NCBI GenBank assembly: GCA_002839805.1 | Contig: PGYT01000039.1 | Span: 16,441-54,985, forward strand | Length of the DNA stretch: 38,545 nt | Direction of reading: 5' to 3' | DNA from: Ignavibacteriae bacterium HGW-Ignavibacteriae-2 | Lineage (GTDB): Bacteria; Bacteroidota; Ignavibacteria; Ignavibacteriales; Melioribacteraceae | Notes under the pieces: model-generated | Databases searched by the model: none | Told to the model about the DNA's origin: nothing | What the model saw: only the letters and a program-made list of their open reading frames with translations | Shown: piece after piece, positions 25,005 to 33,886 of the stretch | Numbering within the stretch: position 1 is the stretch's first letter | Layout: every line of letters starts with the position of its first letter | Translations under genes and position numbers: made by a program

Positions 25005-26006
25005 TTAAAATCCTATTGTGATTGAATAACGATTCAAATTACTCCAGTTGCCGAAATCAAGAAACGCATATTCAACCGATAATTTTAATCCCGATAATTC
25101 GTATTTTAGCCCGGCGCCCAACGTAAATCCCTCTTCGGCATTTTCTTTTAGAAATGAATTTTTCCCGGCACGAGCGAAGAAAACATCTTTCCACTGCAGT
25201 TCTCCTCCCAAGTTTATATATGTATTTTCATTACTTGGAATTACTGCATCGGCGGCAGTTGTTAAATAAAGGTCATCCCACAAACCATACTTCCACGAAA
25301 GCCCAACAGCGAAAATCAATGGAAGCTCCCATTTATCCGTTGATATGTTAGATGTTATAGTGGAGTTGTTGTAATTATAGGATTCATCAATATCGACAGC
25401 GCGGAGCAAATCTTTTCCGTCGAGTTCCATTCCGGTTCCGAAATTCGAAATAGACATACCCAGGTTTAATCCTTCAACTTGTGTTTTGTATAACAAGCCG
25501 ATATCCGCAGCAAAGGAACTTGCGCTTTCGTTCCATATTTTTTGCTGTATATATTTTACCGATCCTCCAATTGAAAAACGATCGGTGAGATTTCTACTGT
25601 AAGAAAGACTTATTGCGATATCCGAAGCATCCCACTTTTCACCGGTTCCTTCCGGCAAACTAATTGTGGTAACCTCTTCTTCGCCATAATCTAAACTTGT
25701 TACGGATAAAACAATGTAATCGTCACTGCTTAATTTAACCCCGAGTCCTATCCAACTGTATTTTGTGTCCACCAGCCATTCGGAATAATTTGTAAGAAAT
25801 TGATTTTCTGAAATTCTTGATAAACTTCCCGGGTTATAATATGCGGCGGTAATATCATCGGCAACAGATGTAAAGGCCGCTCCCATTCCAAGGGCTTTAG
25901 TTCCCACCGGAATAGTTAAAAATTCGGCGGCAGTGGTTCCTACTTTATTCTGTGCTGATGTTATTGAAACAAATAGAAATAAAAGACTGCATATAAACTT
26001 TTTCAT
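25005..26006 (-). CDS. PorV/PorQ-family outer-membrane protein
   Basis: This 333-residue protein has a signal peptide and then the family opening GTTAAEFLTIPVGTKALGMGAAFTSVADDITAAYYNPGSL. It ends in an outer-membrane Phe (SITIGF). PorV proteins are FadL-like barrels that act as shuttles in type IX secretion, carrying substrates from the translocon to the attachment complex. This copy lies within the glucan operon, between two T9SS-type surface proteins, so it may be a dedicated partner for them rather than the housekeeping PorV. GGAG precedes the ATG. Confidence 0.82.
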   Translation of the reverse strand: MKKFICSLLFLFVSITSAQNKVGTTAAEFLTIPVGTKALGMGAAFTSVADDITAAYYNPGSLSRISENQFLTNYSEWLVDTKYSWIGLGVKLSSDDYIVLSVTSLDYGEEEVTTISLPEGTGEKWDASDIAISLSYSRNLTDRFSIGGSVKYIQQKIWNESASSFAADIGLLYKTQVEGLNLGMSISNFGTGMELDGKDLLRAVDIDESYNYNNSTITSNISTDKWELPLIFAVGLSWKYGLWDDLYLTTAADAVIPSNENTYINLGGELQWKDVFFARAGKNSFLKENAEEGFTLGAGLKYELSGLKLSVEYAFLDFGNWSNLNRYSITIGF

Positions 26007-26024
26007 AAATCTCCACTCACGAAA

Positions 26025-29000
26025 TTATTTTATAAGAGCAATTTTACCGGTTTTTTTTGCACCGCTGGCTGGGTCTTCAACGATATAGAAATAAATTCCG
26101 TACGCGACATCAAGTCCTTCCGCCGAGGCCAGATCCCATGTTGCGGAGCCGTCATCGATGTTTCCGTTATGATAAATTTCTTTAACAAGGTTGCCGCGGC
26201 TTGTATAAATAGATATTTTACTATTAGCTGGTAAATGAATAAACTTAACTGCTCTGTCTCCACGACCCCTAACGTCACCGGGCAATGGATGTTCAAAAAT
26301 ATTAGATACCACATAAGGATTAGGAACGACTTTTATTCTATTCATTTGGGACACTGCGGAGTTTTCATCAGCGTAAGATTGTTTGGTAACGAACGAGAAA
26401 ACATCTTTTGATGTGAAAGGTCGGTTTATAGAAATAAAAAGCGTGTCCCCAGCCGTTGGAATTCTTGTAGAATCGCCCGCAAATTCAATAGTCCATGTAA
26501 AGGAAGTAGAATCCGCGGTACCCATCATTATACGATCACCTTTGTTAAGAAGTGTATCGAGAGTTACATAAGCGAAAGGCAATTTTACTGGTTCGGATGG
26601 ATTGGAAATATTAAATATTTCCATATTAGTTTTTTTGGCCGGCAAAGGAAGATTTAAAAGTTTAGCCGTAGATTCTTTGTCGTACTTATCGCCAAAAACA
26701 ACAGCATATTCTTCTGTTTCCCTAATACCTTTTGGATAACCCGAAAAGTTAAATGGTTGAACTGTAAATCGCAGATTTTTACCAATATTTCTATTCCAGC
26801 GACTATTTTCAATATTCGCTTTTACGCTATCCGCACTTTGGTAGCGGGTATCAAAATGTAAGGTTACTCCTTCAAATACATCGTTGTTGCTTTGCTTGAA
26901 ATACAAATTCTTTTTATAAATTTCTCTTCCTGTTGTAATATTTTTCACCTTGTAGGCATAGGCAATTGGAATACCTGCCTGGACAGAGTCAATAAAACTA
27001 ACCTGGTATTCGGAAGTTTTAACGTTTACAGGATCGACTATTGAAAAATATGGTGTGGCTTTGGAGTGTCCAGAAACACGCGTTAATTTTTCTCCTTCTT
27101 TCGGCGGGACATATCCTGCAACCGGAGCGTTAGGAATTACAATCGCACAGTTTATATTCGGTGAAAAATTGCCGTTTATATCTAATGAAATAATATGAGA
27201 ATTTTCAGCGGGGAAAATATTCTTCTCGGCTAAACCTCTATCATAAGCGCAAATCGCGTAAAAATATGTGACTCCGTTTTTAACGTCTTCATCTATATAG
27301 GTGTTTTGTATGCCTGTATCATCTCCTAAATAAAATGGAACGCCATTTCTTAGCTCCATCAATTCCTGACTAGGTACAAATGTTCCTCTAATGTCATTTT
27401 TAAGATCAAACTGTTTTAGCGGCTTGTACCTTTTCGGATTTCCGTCTTTATCGGTTATAGTCATAACATCATTAAAATTCGGATCGGTAGATTTGTAAAT
27501 AAAGTACCCTTCAAAATCGTTTTCTCTTGAAACGGGATCTATTGAGTTTTCAGCTACTTTATCCCAATAAAGAATAACTTTCCCATCACCTGGTGTGGCT
27601 GTTAGAGTAGGCATATTAGGAGGTTTCGGGAAATTGTAATTCGCGTTATAAATTGTTTGAGCGATTTTTTTTGTTTTAATTGTAGCCTTATAATCTTCAC
27701 CAAAACTGAACGCAAGTGAAAATCGTTCTATCGTATTGGGAAGCAATGGGAAGTAACCGGAGCCATAAATAAAATCACCATCTTCACCTCTTGTAGCGAC
27801 GTTATTCTGGACTGAAGTCGGCACATCAAATGTTCCCGGCTTAATTCTTCGCCACATATCGTTCTCATTTCCCAGCCTTATATCATTCGACGGTACGAAA
27901 TAATGGAAGCTTGTTAAACCAATTTGATCTGATTCGTCGACATCCGTTTTATCAAAATTCGGTTCTCCCCAGGTTGGTGTTCCATCATTCTCGCCTTCAT
28001 CATAAGTTTCTTTCTTGCCGTCTTTTCCAGTGTCATCAAGTAAGTTTCCTTTTTCATCAAATAACATTACGCCAGTGTTAACATCCCGGCTCCAATCATA
28101 ATCGTTGTCAATTCCATCATCCCTTCCCTCATCAATCATATCGCTTAATTTGTTAAGTCCGGCTAAATAGTTTGTGTGTTTCAGAGCGTTCAGAGTATCT
28201 ATCAGCACTCTCTTAGTAGTTGTCTCTCGTTTAAATTGTCGATAATGCAATTGGTAATTTTCATCTATTAAACCATCCAGATCATTGTCATATCCATCAT
28301 AAGCGTTTTTGTTGAGCATTTCTTTTTTATCTAAATTGCCTTCAACAAGTATTGTTGAATCTGGAACAAGACGGAATGTTTTGCCTAATGATTCCACAGT
28401 TACCGGATAGTTAGGCATAATAAACTCGGAACGATTATAGTTGTTTTTATCAATCAGAATTAATTTTTGACCGGCACGCAAAATCTGTTCATTAAAATCA
28501 TCCGCTGTGAAATAAGGATCGTTTCCTTTGCTGTCGCCATCGTTATCGATGCCGTCATATTTATTTCCCGGCGACTCCAGAAAAGAATAAGCAACGTAAC
28601 CGACTTCGTTTCTAGGTCCCTGCCACAAAGGATTTGCGATTGCGTCTACATAATGATTATAATCCCATGTGTAAGTGATATTTTCCCTTATATTAAAAAA
28701 TGAAGCATCATCCAGGTATTCATTTCCCGGTAATCCAACGTAAGTACCAACGAGAGCACCGAAAACCGCTTGTTGATAGACTGTAGTTCCAATATTTGTT
28801 ATCTCATAAAGCCAAAATATCACGTCCTGGGCTAAAAAATCGGACCACTGAAGACCCCTAACAGATACTCGAATCGCTTGACCTTTTCGTGATGGATCGG
28901 TTGAATCTGGCAGGAATTTATAATTAGTGTAAAATTTTTCATCGCAGTGATCATCCATCATAAAATAACTTTCCTGATCAGCATTCAGCTGACCACGACC

Positions 29001-29495
29001 AAAATATCCGTTCCACTCTGCTCTTCCATTTTCGTCGATCCAAGTTGGCTGGTCAGGCCAAAACGAAGGCCATGTTGAAGGTTTATGACTCATAGCGATT
29101 CGTTCATTGCAGAAACCTGGAATCGGCTCGAAAGTCCACGGCCGCGAGTTGCCAGGCGCCATATCCCCATCACCATGACCCGTAACATTTGTTGTGATTA
29201 CGGAATACAGAGTATCAATTTTACCATCCTTGTTATGATCTTTTACAGGTAAGCTAACTCCAACTAAGGGAGAAACATCGCCAACATATTTATTAGTAAC
29301 ATATTTCCAACCGCCGGCGGGGCCCTCTGTGCCGGGCTGAGCAATTACTCCCCAATTACTGAAGACTGTCATAACTCGGTTCCCGTCATGAACATTGCTC
29401 TTTTGTTCGGTTGCGCTGCCCTTACCTATTTGTTGGGCTTTTATACCTAGAGCTGCAGTTATTATTATAAAAAAAACTAATTTGCTTTTTTTCAT
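26025..29495 (-). CDS. Large T9SS-type surface protein with DxDND loops, possible SusD substitute
   Basis: This 1156-residue protein has a signal peptide ending near IKAQ. Three Asp-rich loops of the D-G-x-D-N-D type lie near residues 312, 399 and 457 and look like calcium-binding loops. An FN3-like domain follows at about residues 670-790. The end has the NPY...KISIYTSRGNLVKEI and GIYFYIVED pattern of a divergent T9SS tail. The gene lies 19 bases after the TonB-dependent receptor gene, where Bacteroides loci have susD, but it has no SusD-like TPR helices. I infer that it is the surface binding partner of the receptor. Direct function is not shown by sequence. Confidence 0.65.
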   Translation of the reverse strand: MKKSKLVFFIIITAALGIKAQQIGKGSATEQKSNVHDGNRVMTVFSNWGVIAQPGTEGPAGGWKYVTNKYVGDVSPLVGVSLPVKDHNKDGKIDTLYSVITTNVTGHGDGDMAPGNSRPWTFEPIPGFCNERIAMSHKPSTWPSFWPDQPTWIDENGRAEWNGYFGRGQLNADQESYFMMDDHCDEKFYTNYKFLPDSTDPSRKGQAIRVSVRGLQWSDFLAQDVIFWLYEITNIGTTVYQQAVFGALVGTYVGLPGNEYLDDASFFNIRENITYTWDYNHYVDAIANPLWQGPRNEVGYVAYSFLESPGNKYDGIDNDGDSKGNDPYFTADDFNEQILRAGQKLILIDKNNYNRSEFIMPNYPVTVESLGKTFRLVPDSTILVEGNLDKKEMLNKNAYDGYDNDLDGLIDENYQLHYRQFKRETTTKRVLIDTLNALKHTNYLAGLNKLSDMIDEGRDDGIDNDYDWSRDVNTGVMLFDEKGNLLDDTGKDGKKETYDEGENDGTPTWGEPNFDKTDVDESDQIGLTSFHYFVPSNDIRLGNENDMWRRIKPGTFDVPTSVQNNVATRGEDGDFIYGSGYFPLLPNTIERFSLAFSFGEDYKATIKTKKIAQTIYNANYNFPKPPNMPTLTATPGDGKVILYWDKVAENSIDPVSRENDFEGYFIYKSTDPNFNDVMTITDKDGNPKRYKPLKQFDLKNDIRGTFVPSQELMELRNGVPFYLGDDTGIQNTYIDEDVKNGVTYFYAICAYDRGLAEKNIFPAENSHIISLDINGNFSPNINCAIVIPNAPVAGYVPPKEGEKLTRVSGHSKATPYFSIVDPVNVKTSEYQVSFIDSVQAGIPIAYAYKVKNITTGREIYKKNLYFKQSNNDVFEGVTLHFDTRYQSADSVKANIENSRWNRNIGKNLRFTVQPFNFSGYPKGIRETEEYAVVFGDKYDKESTAKLLNLPLPAKKTNMEIFNISNPSEPVKLPFAYVTLDTLLNKGDRIMMGTADSTSFTWTIEFAGDSTRIPTAGDTLFISINRPFTSKDVFSFVTKQSYADENSAVSQMNRIKVVPNPYVVSNIFEHPLPGDVRGRGDRAVKFIHLPANSKISIYTSRGNLVKEIYHNGNIDDGSATWDLASAEGLDVAYGIYFYIVEDPASGAKKTGKIALIK

Positions 29496-29514
29496 TATAT
29501 GATCCGCTTGTTTT

Positions 29515-32310
29515 CTAAAAGAAGAGTGAAATGCCTAATTCCACCCTGCGAGGTTCGGAATAATAGGTCGGGTTACGGAAATATTCGTCTATTGAGTTTA
29601 TTATTTCAGGACTATTATTTCTATGCCTTATATATTCTTCGATTGTAAAATCCGCAGTGCCGCTGTCGTTGTAAACGTTAAGCTGATTTTCCGTGTCAAA
29701 AAGGTTATAAACTCTGGCGAATACCGAAAGTTTTAATGTGTTAAGCAGCATAAGGTCATAATACATTTTCAAATCAACACTTAATGTATAAGGCTTAACT
29801 TCACTGTTGCTTAATAACTTTGATAGCTGCATCGATTGGTTGGGTGTGTACGGAAATCCGCTGCCATATTGAAATAAAACACTTCCGCCCCATTGCGCCG
29901 GATCGGTATAATTTAAGGAAACATTTAACGTGTGGGTTTGATCCCAGTCCAAAGGAATGAGTTGGACTTCGGGTTGAATGTTTGAAGCGATCAAATTTCT
30001 TACTCTATTTGGATCCGATGCGTTTCCTTTAGCGGATTGCAATGTGTAGTCGAGTCTGGCGGACCATGATCCTCCAAAACTTTTATTAACAGAAACAATC
30101 ATTCCTTTTACAAAACCAAAATCACTATTAACATATTGACTGTATGTGGAGGAATTGCCATAAAAATAAATTTCATCGGCCCTTGTGCCGGTTAAATTCC
30201 TTATATCTCTAAAATATGCGGTCACATCAATTACAACATCTTCAGCCAGAGCCTGCTGCAATCCGATTTCTCCGCTAATTGTTTGTTCTGGTTTTAGATC
30301 TGGGTTGCCTGCTATTCCAAGGTTACCGGCACCGGTACCGAATTTATATTCCGGATTCGCGTATAGCAGAGAATATTTAGGGATTTGGAAAAAATGACCG
30401 TAAGAAAAATGAACTACTCCGGTTGCTGTTATAGGAAATGCAAAACCTATTCGCGGACTGACGGCAATTTTATCGGATGCCTCTTTATACCAATAAGTTC
30501 TACGTTCGTCAATAGATTTAAGTATATTTTCGGGTTTCCTTGGACGGTATATATCCGGATCATTCGGGTCGTTGAGTATTACTCCATCAGGGGAAAAATA
30601 ATCTAGCCTTACTCCAATGTTTATAATCATATCATCAAATTCAATTTTGTCCTGAACATAAGCCGAGAATTCCATCGGAATTGTAGTTATCCTATTGATA
30701 TTCAAGTTTTCATTTTCGTTATCTACATCAGGCACTCTCATTCTTACATATGGGTCGTTGGAGATTTCAGGATTTTCCATTCCATCTTCTCCCAAATCAT
30801 AAACTCCATTATCATTCCAGTCTTTCCATTTCAACAATCTCATTTCACTATTGTATAAGCGGTTTCTGTTTAATTCAAAACCAACTTTTAGCTGGTGATT
30901 TTTATGAACTTGAGATGTTAGATCAAACTTTAAAGTTAGACTTGAGGTTTCCCTTTGACTTTGGTCGTCGCGGGTGCCGCCAGTTAAAAAACTCGGGGAT
31001 TCTGAAGGTGATTGTTGAAGCAGCAAATCATTTGTCCACCTGGGATCGTTAACATCTTTATAAACATAATGCTCATAATTTTTGAAATAATAAGAAAGGT
31101 TTACTCTATAAAAAGTATTAGTTCCTAAAGTATGTGTAAGACTGAGAATGTTTGTATTCGCCCACTGAAATCGATTTAGATCTCCATCCGGATTATATGA
31201 ATAAGCATGGGTGTATTCATTAAAATTTTCTTTATTGAACATAGATGTGAGGTTAAGTCTTACTTTGGAAATTGATACTAGCGAGAGTCTTCCGTGCAAA
31301 CTAACCCTTTCGCTAAAATTCATCGGTTCAAATTCATCATCCCCGCTTTTTTGTATCGAATATCTTTCGGCTCCAATTCCGTCGGGATTAATCATTTTGG
31401 TTATATCCCATGGATTATATACGCGTTTTCCATAATAATAACCCTCATCATATATATATCTGGCCGAGGTATAGAAATACAAATTATCTTTTATTATCGG
31501 TCCACTCAGACTTCCCTCTACATTTTGTATTGAAAAGGGATTTATTTTATCGATGTGCCTGAAAACATTTGTATTGTTACTTAAATGATCTCCGACGTAC
31601 GTTGTAATATTGCCGGTTAATTTATTGTTACCCTCTTTAGTTGCAAGATTCACAACTCCCGAAAGAGCTTTACCGTATTCAGCGTTAAATGCTCCGCTAA
31701 TAAACTGTAACTCCTGAATAGCGCTAGTGTTAATGTCAACTACCATTGAACTATCATAAAGATCGGTTACTGAAACCCCGTCTATTGTATAGAGGACTTC
31801 ACCGCGTCTGCCGCCCCTTACGCTTTCTCCGACAATTCCCGCCTGTAATTGCAGAACATCTTTAAATTCAGTTACAGGAAGAGCGGCCATATCGCTGCTG
31901 TTCATTATCGCTGTGGTTGAGGTCAGATCCTTAGTAACAATATCTTTTTGGGCAATAACAACAATTTCTTTTCCCAACTCTATATCCTTTGAAGCTAACT
32001 CAAAATTTAGAATTGTCGTTAAATCGCTTGATACGTTAACTTCCTGATAAATATAATTTTGGTATCCAATTGAGGAAGCCTTTATATTGTACTTGCCGGG
32101 CGGTACATTCATAATTATATAGTTACCATCAATATCAGCGGCGGCTCCGATATTTAATCCCTGAATTAAAATATTAACAAACGGCAACCTCTCGCCCGAA
32201 TTGCTGTCTTTCACAAAGCCTTTAATTTTTCCCGTTTGACCGTATGATGGGAATACCGAATAAAGAACCAATAATATCAGAAAAGGAAATGATTTTTTAA
32301 TAAGGCGCAT
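29515..32310 (-). CDS. TonB-dependent receptor with carboxypeptidase-regulatory-like domain (SusC-like)
   Basis: This 931-residue protein has a signal peptide and a CarboxypepD_reg-like domain at about residues 25-110 (GKIKGFVKDSNSGERLPFVNI). A plug domain follows at about 125-230 (LQAGIV ... YTIDGVSV ... GAFNAEYGKALSGVVNLATKEG), then a long beta-barrel ending in Phe (ELGISLFF). It would import a substrate across the outer membrane using TonB energy. In this operon the substrate is probably an alpha-glucan oligosaccharide. It is shorter than most Bacteroides SusC proteins. AGGAG precedes the ATG. Confidence 0.88.
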   Translation of the reverse strand: MRLIKKSFPFLILLVLYSVFPSYGQTGKIKGFVKDSNSGERLPFVNILIQGLNIGAAADIDGNYIIMNVPPGKYNIKASSIGYQNYIYQEVNVSSDLTTILNFELASKDIELGKEIVVIAQKDIVTKDLTSTTAIMNSSDMAALPVTEFKDVLQLQAGIVGESVRGGRRGEVLYTIDGVSVTDLYDSSMVVDINTSAIQELQFISGAFNAEYGKALSGVVNLATKEGNNKLTGNITTYVGDHLSNNTNVFRHIDKINPFSIQNVEGSLSGPIIKDNLYFYTSARYIYDEGYYYGKRVYNPWDITKMINPDGIGAERYSIQKSGDDEFEPMNFSERVSLHGRLSLVSISKVRLNLTSMFNKENFNEYTHAYSYNPDGDLNRFQWANTNILSLTHTLGTNTFYRVNLSYYFKNYEHYVYKDVNDPRWTNDLLLQQSPSESPSFLTGGTRDDQSQRETSSLTLKFDLTSQVHKNHQLKVGFELNRNRLYNSEMRLLKWKDWNDNGVYDLGEDGMENPEISNDPYVRMRVPDVDNENENLNINRITTIPMEFSAYVQDKIEFDDMIINIGVRLDYFSPDGVILNDPNDPDIYRPRKPENILKSIDERRTYWYKEASDKIAVSPRIGFAFPITATGVVHFSYGHFFQIPKYSLLYANPEYKFGTGAGNLGIAGNPDLKPEQTISGEIGLQQALAEDVVIDVTAYFRDIRNLTGTRADEIYFYGNSSTYSQYVNSDFGFVKGMIVSVNKSFGGSWSARLDYTLQSAKGNASDPNRVRNLIASNIQPEVQLIPLDWDQTHTLNVSLNYTDPAQWGGSVLFQYGSGFPYTPNQSMQLSKLLSNSEVKPYTLSVDLKMYYDLMLLNTLKLSVFARVYNLFDTENQLNVYNDSGTADFTIEEYIRHRNNSPEIINSIDEYFRNPTYYSEPRRVELGISLFF

Positions 32311-32400
32311 TTGTACTCCTAAGAGAATCAGCTATAAAAATTTTATTTTTATGATGCCTGTCGTTTCTCGTATTATTTTCCGGTTTTTGTTTTATAAGTT

Positions 32401-33723
32401 TCATTTTACCACAACTTCATTCATATATTTTGAGTTATTCAAAAGTTTTATTAACGCGTGGGATCTTTCTATTCTTTCTTGGGCCAATACTGAGTCTTTT
32501 TTAGAAACAGGGTTATTGTTCAGTGTTGTTTCTATAGCTGCGTTGTAGTTATTTTTTTCAAAAAAAGTTGTTAGAATTATTTTGGCATAGGCCGAAGCTA
32601 ATATATTGAGCCCTTCAGAATTCGGGTGAATATAGTCCATGAATAAGTTATTGCCTGGAATATTATTAGGGCTGTTTAGAGTAAATTCGGTGTTTATATC
32701 CGCGATGGATATATCGTTTTGTTCTGAAATATTTTTCAAATCCTCAATGAAATTTTCTGGAATACGTAATCTAAAAGCGTCTACATCTTTCGATTTTTTA
32801 AATAATCGAACCGCCGTGTTTTGGTTTCCATCCCGTATTAAAGCCATCCGCGCATTATTGTAAATTATATCCGCGCTTATATCATCCTTTCTGTTTAAAA
32901 CACCGATGGGAGGCAAAAGACAGTTATCGCTTAAAGCTGTTAACGCCAAACGTATATTATTCTCTCTACAGACAGAAATTATTTTTTGAATGTTGGACAA
33001 ATATTGGTTTTTAATGTTATAGTATTCTTTTTGCAATTCGGTGATGATTTGTTCATCTGCGTTAAAGGGGAGTAAAATTTCAAGATCGTCCCTGTATTTA
33101 TCATACGTTATTGAATTTAATACTCCTGTTTTTTGGAGAAGTTTCTCCATTAAATCCATTAACACTAAATTTGATTTGCTTCTAATTGTTGTATATCCGT
33201 TATAACCGTAAAATTCGTTATGACCGGTGTAGAGCATAATCAAGTCCGGTTTGAATTTCATTAGATTAGGAATAATTTCGCAGGCCAGTGAGGTATTAAA
33301 CCCGGCAATGCTAATAGTTATTATTTCAATTTTCTCATTCTCTATATAATGCCCGAACAATTTATTTAACTTTCTATCTATCGATTGTTCTTTTGAGTAG
33401 GGCCATCCCGAAAGGGAAGATTCGCCGATAAGGAAAACCCTGAAACAATTGTCCGGTTTATCGGACTTAAAAGTTGTTAAATAATTATAAGGAGTTGACG
33501 AAAGACCATTGTAGAAGTTTTTAATAACCGAGGAATTAAAAACTTTTTTGCCCAATTCATTTTTGTCGTCGATAAAAAATTCATTATTTCCTGAATTGAT
33601 CAACGACCCAGTTAGTTCAATTATTATAAAAACAATTATTACAATAGATGTAATCCAGCTTATTTTATTGTAATTAGAAAGTTTTAAAAATTTCTTGATT
33701 GGTATTTGGGGAATAAATTTCAA
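32401..33723 (-). CDS. Membrane-anchored SGNH/GDSL hydrolase
   Basis: This 440-residue protein has one N-terminal membrane helix (about residues 22-42). It has the SGNH blocks: Ser102 in GESSLSG, then GHNEF as the Asn block, and Asp363/His366 in DYIHPN. The fold hydrolyses esters, for example acetyl groups on glycans; the substrate here is not evident. The only usable start is TTG at 33723, without a clear ribosome site, so the exact start is uncertain. It is the first gene after the sigma-54-type promoter and leads the glucan operon. Confidence 0.78.
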   Translation of the reverse strand: MKFIPQIPIKKFLKLSNYNKISWITSIVIIVFIIIELTGSLINSGNNEFFIDDKNELGKKVFNSSVIKNFYNGLSSTPYNYLTTFKSDKPDNCFRVFLIGESSLSGWPYSKEQSIDRKLNKLFGHYIENEKIEIITISIAGFNTSLACEIIPNLMKFKPDLIMLYTGHNEFYGYNGYTTIRSKSNLVLMDLMEKLLQKTGVLNSITYDKYRDDLEILLPFNADEQIITELQKEYYNIKNQYLSNIQKIISVCRENNIRLALTALSDNCLLPPIGVLNRKDDISADIIYNNARMALIRDGNQNTAVRLFKKSKDVDAFRLRIPENFIEDLKNISEQNDISIADINTEFTLNSPNNIPGNNLFMDYIHPNSEGLNILASAYAKIILTTFFEKNNYNAAIETTLNNNPVSKKDSVLAQERIERSHALIKLLNNSKYMNEVVVK

Positions 33724-33768
33724 AGTTAATCGCGTAAGTTAATTTTATAAACTCATTTTATGAGTCAA

Positions 33769-33784
33769 TACAATCAACATGCCA
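33769..33784 (-). promoter_or_regulatory. Sigma-54-type promoter of the glucan operon
   Basis: On the minus strand TGGCATG, four bases, then TTGTA matches the -24/-12 consensus TGGCACG-N4-TTGCA except for a T at one -24 position and a T for C at the -12 element. The GG and G of the two elements have the required spacing. The start of transcription would fall near 33760, about 36 bases before the first gene. A sigma-54 activator gene lies directly upstream. Confidence 0.55.
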
Positions 33785-33805
33785 GTAATAATGTTTCGTT
33801 TATGG

Positions 33806-33826
33806 CGGATAATTGCACATTATCCG
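33806..33826 (-). promoter_or_regulatory. 21-bp inverted repeat, candidate activator binding site
   Basis: CGGATAAT and ATTATCCG are perfect 8-bp arms around five bases. Its centre is about 55-60 bases upstream of the predicted transcription start. The size is typical of sites for Fis-type helix-turn-helix proteins such as the NtrC-like regulator encoded next door. Confidence 0.55.
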
Positions 33827-33844
33827 GAAGATGGGCAAGTTATT

Positions 33845-33884
33845 ATATATCAAATTTATATAGGGGTATATAAATTTGATATAT
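33845..33884. repeat. 40-bp perfect palindrome with G4 centre
   Basis: Two 18-bp arms (ATATATCAAATTTATATA and its exact complement) flank GGGG. It begins two bases after the stop codon of the sigma-54 activator gene. It may be a distal activator site (about 105 bases upstream of the predicted start), or an mRNA-stabilising or terminating hairpin. It lacks a T run on the minus strand. Confidence 0.7.
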
Positions 33885-33886
33885 TT

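Noticed and set aside
30750-31052. A 100-codon plus-strand frame
   Set aside because: It is antisense to the barrel of the TonB-dependent receptor, with no support of its own.
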